Source of the DNA: Thermohalobaculum sp045106875
GTDB lineage: Bacteria > Pseudomonadota > Alphaproteobacteria > Rhodobacterales > Rhodobacteraceae
Reading direction: 5' to 3'
Length of the DNA stretch: 8,031 nt
Assembly: GCA_045106875.1 (NCBI GenBank)
Contig: JBGCFK010000549.1
Coordinates: forward strand, 1-8,031
In this document: positions 5,822 to 8,031 of the stretch, one piece after another
How positions within the stretch are numbered: position 1 is the stretch's first letter
Layout: each line of letters opens with the position of its first letter
Notes under the pieces: generated by a model
Told to the model about the DNA's origin: nothing
Database searches by the model: none
The model's input: the letters and a program-made list of their open reading frames with translations, nothing else
Translations under genes and position numbers: made by a program

Positions 5822-5890
5822 CTCCATAATCATGTGTTTATGGAGTATTAGCCGACAGGTTACGTGATCGCATTCGTTGCCCCTCCATAA
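5822..5890. repeat. TTATGGAG half-site repeats, possible recombinase core site
   Basis: CTCCATAA at 5822-5829 and its exact complement TTATGGAG at 5838-5845 are separated by 8 bases (TCATGTGT). A third copy of CTCCATAA occurs at 5883-5890, and a partial one (ACTCCAAT) near 5925. Two short inverted arms around an 8-base spacer is the geometry of a tyrosine-recombinase crossover site; the extra direct copy could be an accessory arm site. It could also be an operator. No integrase gene lies in the window. The repeats are seen directly; the att-site reading is inference. Confidence 0.45.
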
Positions 5891-6073
5891 CCCATCACCT
5901 AATCAAAACACCCTAAACCTCATGTTACTCCAATGTCATGCGGCCCCTGAAAGGCGCAATTTTCGTATGGCGTCGCTGCACGTCAAATCGCCCGCCACCC
6001 CTGCCTTCGCTGGTCCACAACGCCGATTATCGAGCTAAACGGGGAATTCGGAACCCACCGACCAAGCCAACCT
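5891..6073. other. Intergenic stretch before the transposase remnant
   Basis: The first part (to about 5945) is AT-richer than the flanking DNA and carries stops in all frames that I checked. The rest returns to higher GC and may include unrecognisable decayed transposase sequence, since the readable transposase frame begins abruptly at about 6074 with no start codon or left inverted repeat. No RNA gene, promoter or intact gene is seen. Confidence 0.35.
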
Positions 6074-6416
6074 CAGGTGGCCCGGTTTCTGGCCGACAGT
6101 GCCTATAATGGCAACGCGGTCATGGACTGCCTGAAAGAGGCGTTCGGGGAGGAGGTCGAGGTCGTCATTCCACCGCCGAAAAACCGCAGTTCTCGGCCTC
6201 AACGTTCGGCGTGATGCTCACATCGAACATATCGCCGAGCATGGTCGAATGGCCTGGCAGTCAGAGACGGGGTCCAACAGCCGCGCCCTCGTCGAAGCAC
6301 AGATCGGCCGCCGCAAAACCGTAACTGTCCGCGGCCTGACCGCTAGAGAAATGAGCCGCCAGATCACAGAAACCAAGATCGGGTCCGTCGGCATAAAGGT
6401 ACGTCAAGTACCATAG
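6074..6416 (+). pseudogene. IS5-type DDE transposase remnant, truncated and frameshifted
   Basis: Two adjoining plus-strand frames together read as the C-terminal half of an IS5-type transposase. The first (from 6074) gives VARFLADSAYNGNAVMD and then EVEVVIPPPKN. It contains the family's second catalytic Asp in ADSAYN (codon 6095-6097) and the IPPPKN block, and stops at a TGA at 6212. The second (from about 6210, shifted by one base) gives RDAHIEHIAEHGRMAWQ and then SRALVEAQIGRRKTV, with the catalytic Glu in LVEAQI (codon 6294-6296), followed by REMSRQITETKIG. It ends at a TAG at 6414-6416. The N-terminal half with the first Asp, and a start codon, are missing, so this cannot make an active transposase. 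The match is to the family pattern from memory; the exact IS is not named. Confidence 0.8.
6381..6412 (+). repeat. Left copy of a 32-bp imperfect inverted repeat
   Basis: Bases 6381-6412, starting GGGTCCGTCGGCATAAAGGT, match the reverse complement of 6721-6752 at 28 of 32 positions, with the first 21 bases differing only once. The copy overlaps the tail of the transposase remnant. Together the two copies bound a 372-bp segment. They may be terminal repeats of a small non-autonomous element, inverted recombinase sites (both contain TTATGCCGA on one strand) or two duplicated scraps of one gene. I found no clear target-site duplication outside them. Confidence 0.6.
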
Positions 6417-6920
6417 TGACAAGCGTATCCACTTGAGAAGTCGAAGAAATATGGCGTTGGTCGCTCCCTGATCCGGCAGGCTATTTAACTGCGGGAATTC
6501 AGGAGTTTCCTGTCCATCTGCCTGTCCGGCTTTCAATCTGTCCGCATTGCCATCTATCTAGGCCTATGCGGCCTGAATAAATTTTGTCCGCCAGACGTTC
6601 GTTTGACGGACAGGGGGCTATACACAGGGCCTTGCTGATCCAAGATGCGGTGTCATAGGCGATTTCGTTCCTGCCAGCACTGGTGACTGCATCTGCAACG
6701 ATATGTCGGCCAATTCCTGTGGGACCTGACTTACCTTTATGCCGACGGATCCTTCGTTCTGCGATTACGGCAAAGCCGACCCGTATGACGTGGAGTTCAG
6801 CACATGTTATCACGCGACTTTTAGATCCGCAGACCGTGTCTCGTCACAACACTTGGAATTTGATTTTTCAGCGTTCCAGCCAGCGCACCAAACAGCGTCA
6901 ACGACCAACCTGGGCCATCG
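6417..6920. other. About 500 bases without a convincing gene
   Basis: This stretch lies between the transposase remnant and the stop of the HlyD-type gene. Two overlapping minus-strand frames are open (6813-6499 and 6536-6261), but neither has a ribosome-binding site or a recognisable family. The 104-residue frame from a GTG at 6813 contains RRHKGKSGPTGIGRHIVADA and similar protein-like text, and could be a decayed gene. A small stem AGGCC/GGCCT near 6560-6575 followed by an AT-rich run is the only terminator-like feature, and it is weak. The second arm of the 32-bp inverted repeat (6721-6752) is also here. Confidence 0.4.
6721..6752 (-). repeat. Right copy of the 32-bp imperfect inverted repeat
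   Basis: Read on the minus strand from 6752, this copy begins GGATCCGTCGGCATAAAGGT. It differs from the left copy (6381-6412) at only four positions over 32 bases, and similarity fades over the next few bases inward. On the plus strand it reads ...CCTTTATGCCGACGGATCC. The flanks outside the pair (AGATC on the left, TTCGT on the right) do not match, so no target duplication of 5 bases is present. Confidence 0.6.
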
Positions 6921-8031
6921 CTATTCCTCCAGGAACGCTCGCGACAGGTGGTCGTTCAACGGTCGGGTCAGGTAGCTCATCACGCTGCGTTCGGCTGTTT
7001 GCAGAAACGCGTCCACAGGCATGCCGGGCACCAGTTCTACATCGCCGAGCCGCGCTAACTCCTCACCCGAAATCAGCACCTGAACGCGGAAGAAGGTCAG
7101 ACCAGTAGCCTCGTCCATCACGCTGGTCGGGGACATCCACTTCACGCTTCCCTGTAGCTCAGGTGTCGTTCGCTGGTTCAGAGCCGACATCATGACCTTG
7201 GCTTCCTGCCCGACAAACACCTGATCAATCGAGATCGGATCGACCCGCGTTTCGAACTCGATCCCCTGATCCGAGGGCACGATCTGCAGTATCGTCTGAC
7301 CGGGCGAGACCACGCCGCCAATGGTCACGACCTGCAGCTCGTGAACCACCCCGTCCACAGGCGCGCGAATTTCGACCCGGTCCAGCTGCTTCTCAGTCGA
7401 CAGGATCTGCTGCACCAGCTCCTCGGTCTCCGTCGTCACGGTCGACAGTTGCTCCACCGCTTCCTGGCGAAACTGATAGTCGCCCTGGAGCATCTCCAAC
7501 TCGGTGTCGCGGATCGAGTTCGCAATCCGCGCAAGCTCGGACTGGTGTTCGGCGATCTGACCCAGAAGGTCCGCGCGAGACCGTTGCAGTGCCAACACCT
7601 GGCTTTCTCGCGCAAGCCCCTTGTCCGAAAGCGTCTTCATGCTGCTGAGCTCGCGGTCAATGAAACCCAACTGATCTTTCTTGGAACTGATCAGTCCATC
7701 CACGCCTGTGATCTGGTTGCGATACTGCGCAACCTTCTCGGTCAGTTGCTCACGACGGCCCTTCAGCACTGCGGAGCGGCTTTCAAACAGTTCCATCTGA
7801 CCGGCGCGACGACGTTGCAATTCAGCCTCGCCCACAAGGTCGGAAGTGTCCTTGAACACGAGGGTGTCGAGCCCGCGTTGCTCGGCTTCCAATCGTTCCC
7901 GCTTGGACATCGCGTCAGCCAACCGATTACGATAGATATCGAGGTTAGCCCGCAGCAGCGTCGGGTCCAACCGGACCAGCGCTTGACCTGCACGCACTAG
8001 TTCTCCGTCTTGTGTCAGGATCTCCTCGCCC
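6921..8031 (-). CDS. HlyD-family type I secretion periplasmic adaptor (5' end beyond the right edge)
   Basis: The frame is open from the right edge (first full codon 8030-8028) to a TAG at 6923-6921, giving 369 C-terminal residues. Window residues 1-23 (GEEILTQDGELVRAGQALVRLDP) are the first half of the biotinyl-lipoyl-like domain. A long alpha-helical coiled-coil hairpin rich in Leu, Gln, Glu and Arg runs from about 25 to 215. The second lipoyl half is VEIRAPVDGVVHEL (219-232) with TIGGVVSPGQTILQIVP (236-252), followed by the beta-barrel domain. The conserved tail VPGMPVDAFLQTAERSVMSYL with RPLNDHLSRAFLEE (334-369) is typical of the PrsE/PrtE/AprE type. Such adaptors sit in the inner membrane and link an ABC exporter to an outer-membrane TolC-like channel to secrete proteins, often RTX proteins. 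The missing N-terminus should hold the single membrane helix. The exporter ATPase usually lies upstream, outside this window. The visible part is intact. Confidence 0.95.
   Translation of the reverse strand, partial: GEEILTQDGELVRAGQALVRLDPTLLRANLDIYRNRLADAMSKRERLEAEQRGLDTLVFKDTSDLVGEAELQRRRAGQMELFESRSAVLKGRREQLTEKVAQYRNQITGVDGLISSKKDQLGFIDRELSSMKTLSDKGLARESQVLALQRSRADLLGQIAEHQSELARIANSIRDTELEMLQGDYQFRQEAVEQLSTVTTETEELVQQILSTEKQLDRVEIRAPVDGVVHELQVVTIGGVVSPGQTILQIVPSDQGIEFETRVDPISIDQVFVGQEAKVMMSALNQRTTPELQGSVKWMSPTSVMDEATGLTFFRVQVLISGEELARLGDVELVPGMPVDAFLQTAERSVMSYLTRPLNDHLSRAFLEE

Noticed and set aside
6381..6752. Tn3-type miniature element with 38-bp ends
   Set aside because: The ends begin GG/GGG and are of similar length, but do not fit the Tn3 end consensus and lack a 5-base target duplication.
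6499..6813. 104-codon minus-strand open frame as a gene (thought of as a glycosyltransferase fragment because of PTGIGRH)
   Set aside because: It starts with GTG, has no ribosome-binding site, and the motif is too short to support a family call; kept only as possible relic.
7341..8000. 219-codon plus-strand open frame
   Set aside because: It is antisense to the HlyD-type adaptor and has no motif of its own.
1..8031. CRISPR array, tRNA, rRNA or replication origin
   Set aside because: I found no regularly spaced repeats, no tRNA-like cloverleaf and no iteron or DnaA-box cluster.

Overview
The window looks like a piece of an accessory replicon (plasmid or integrated mobile island) of an alphaproteobacterium, most likely Rhodobacterales or a close relative. 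This rests on the GC-rich coding style, on the combination of a long ParB-like protein, an ArdC-type antirestriction protein and a DUF2958 protein on one strand, and on a type I secretion adaptor of the usual alphaproteobacterial form. No replication, conjugation or rRNA/tRNA gene is visible, so plasmid location is inferred.

Region 1 (1-5339) is a tightly packed leftward (minus-strand) gene string. In order of transcription it holds: a 664-aa ParB/Spo0J-type protein (5339-3345), a 125-aa unknown (3209-2832), a 70-aa unknown (2835-2623), an 81-aa protein with a ribbon-helix-helix-like pattern (2626-2381), an ArdC-like antirestriction protein with HExxH (2327-1422), a 70-aa unknown (1425-1213), a 140-aa unknown (1208-786), a DUF2958 protein (720-355) and an unknown gene that runs off the left edge (251-1). 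Three junctions are 4-base ATGA or GTGA overlaps and a fourth gap is 4 bases, so most of the string should be translated from shared transcripts. Three of the four gaps longer than 50 bases hold a perfect GC-rich hairpin with no T-tract behind it.

Region 2 (5340-6073) has no convincing gene. Next to parB is a GC-rich leader able to form several hairpins, then two abutting palindromes (5595-5622). Further right is an AT-richer stretch with an 8-8-8 inverted repeat and a third copy of the same half-site (TTATGGAG), which resembles a tyrosine-recombinase crossover site.

Region 3 (6074-6920) is degenerate. It contains the 3' part of an IS5-type DDE transposase on the plus strand, broken by a frameshift and lacking its N-terminus, then about 500 bases without a convincing gene. 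A 32-bp inverted repeat (28/32 identical) at 6381-6412 and 6721-6752 bounds a 372-bp segment.

Region 4 (6921-8031) is the C-terminal part of an HlyD-family type I secretion adaptor on the minus strand. Its 5' end lies beyond the right edge.

Functionally, region 1 looks like a maintenance and establishment module: a ParB-like DNA-binding protein together with antirestriction and small helper proteins of unknown role. The insertion-sequence debris and possible recombination sites mark a junction between this module and an unrelated secretion locus.
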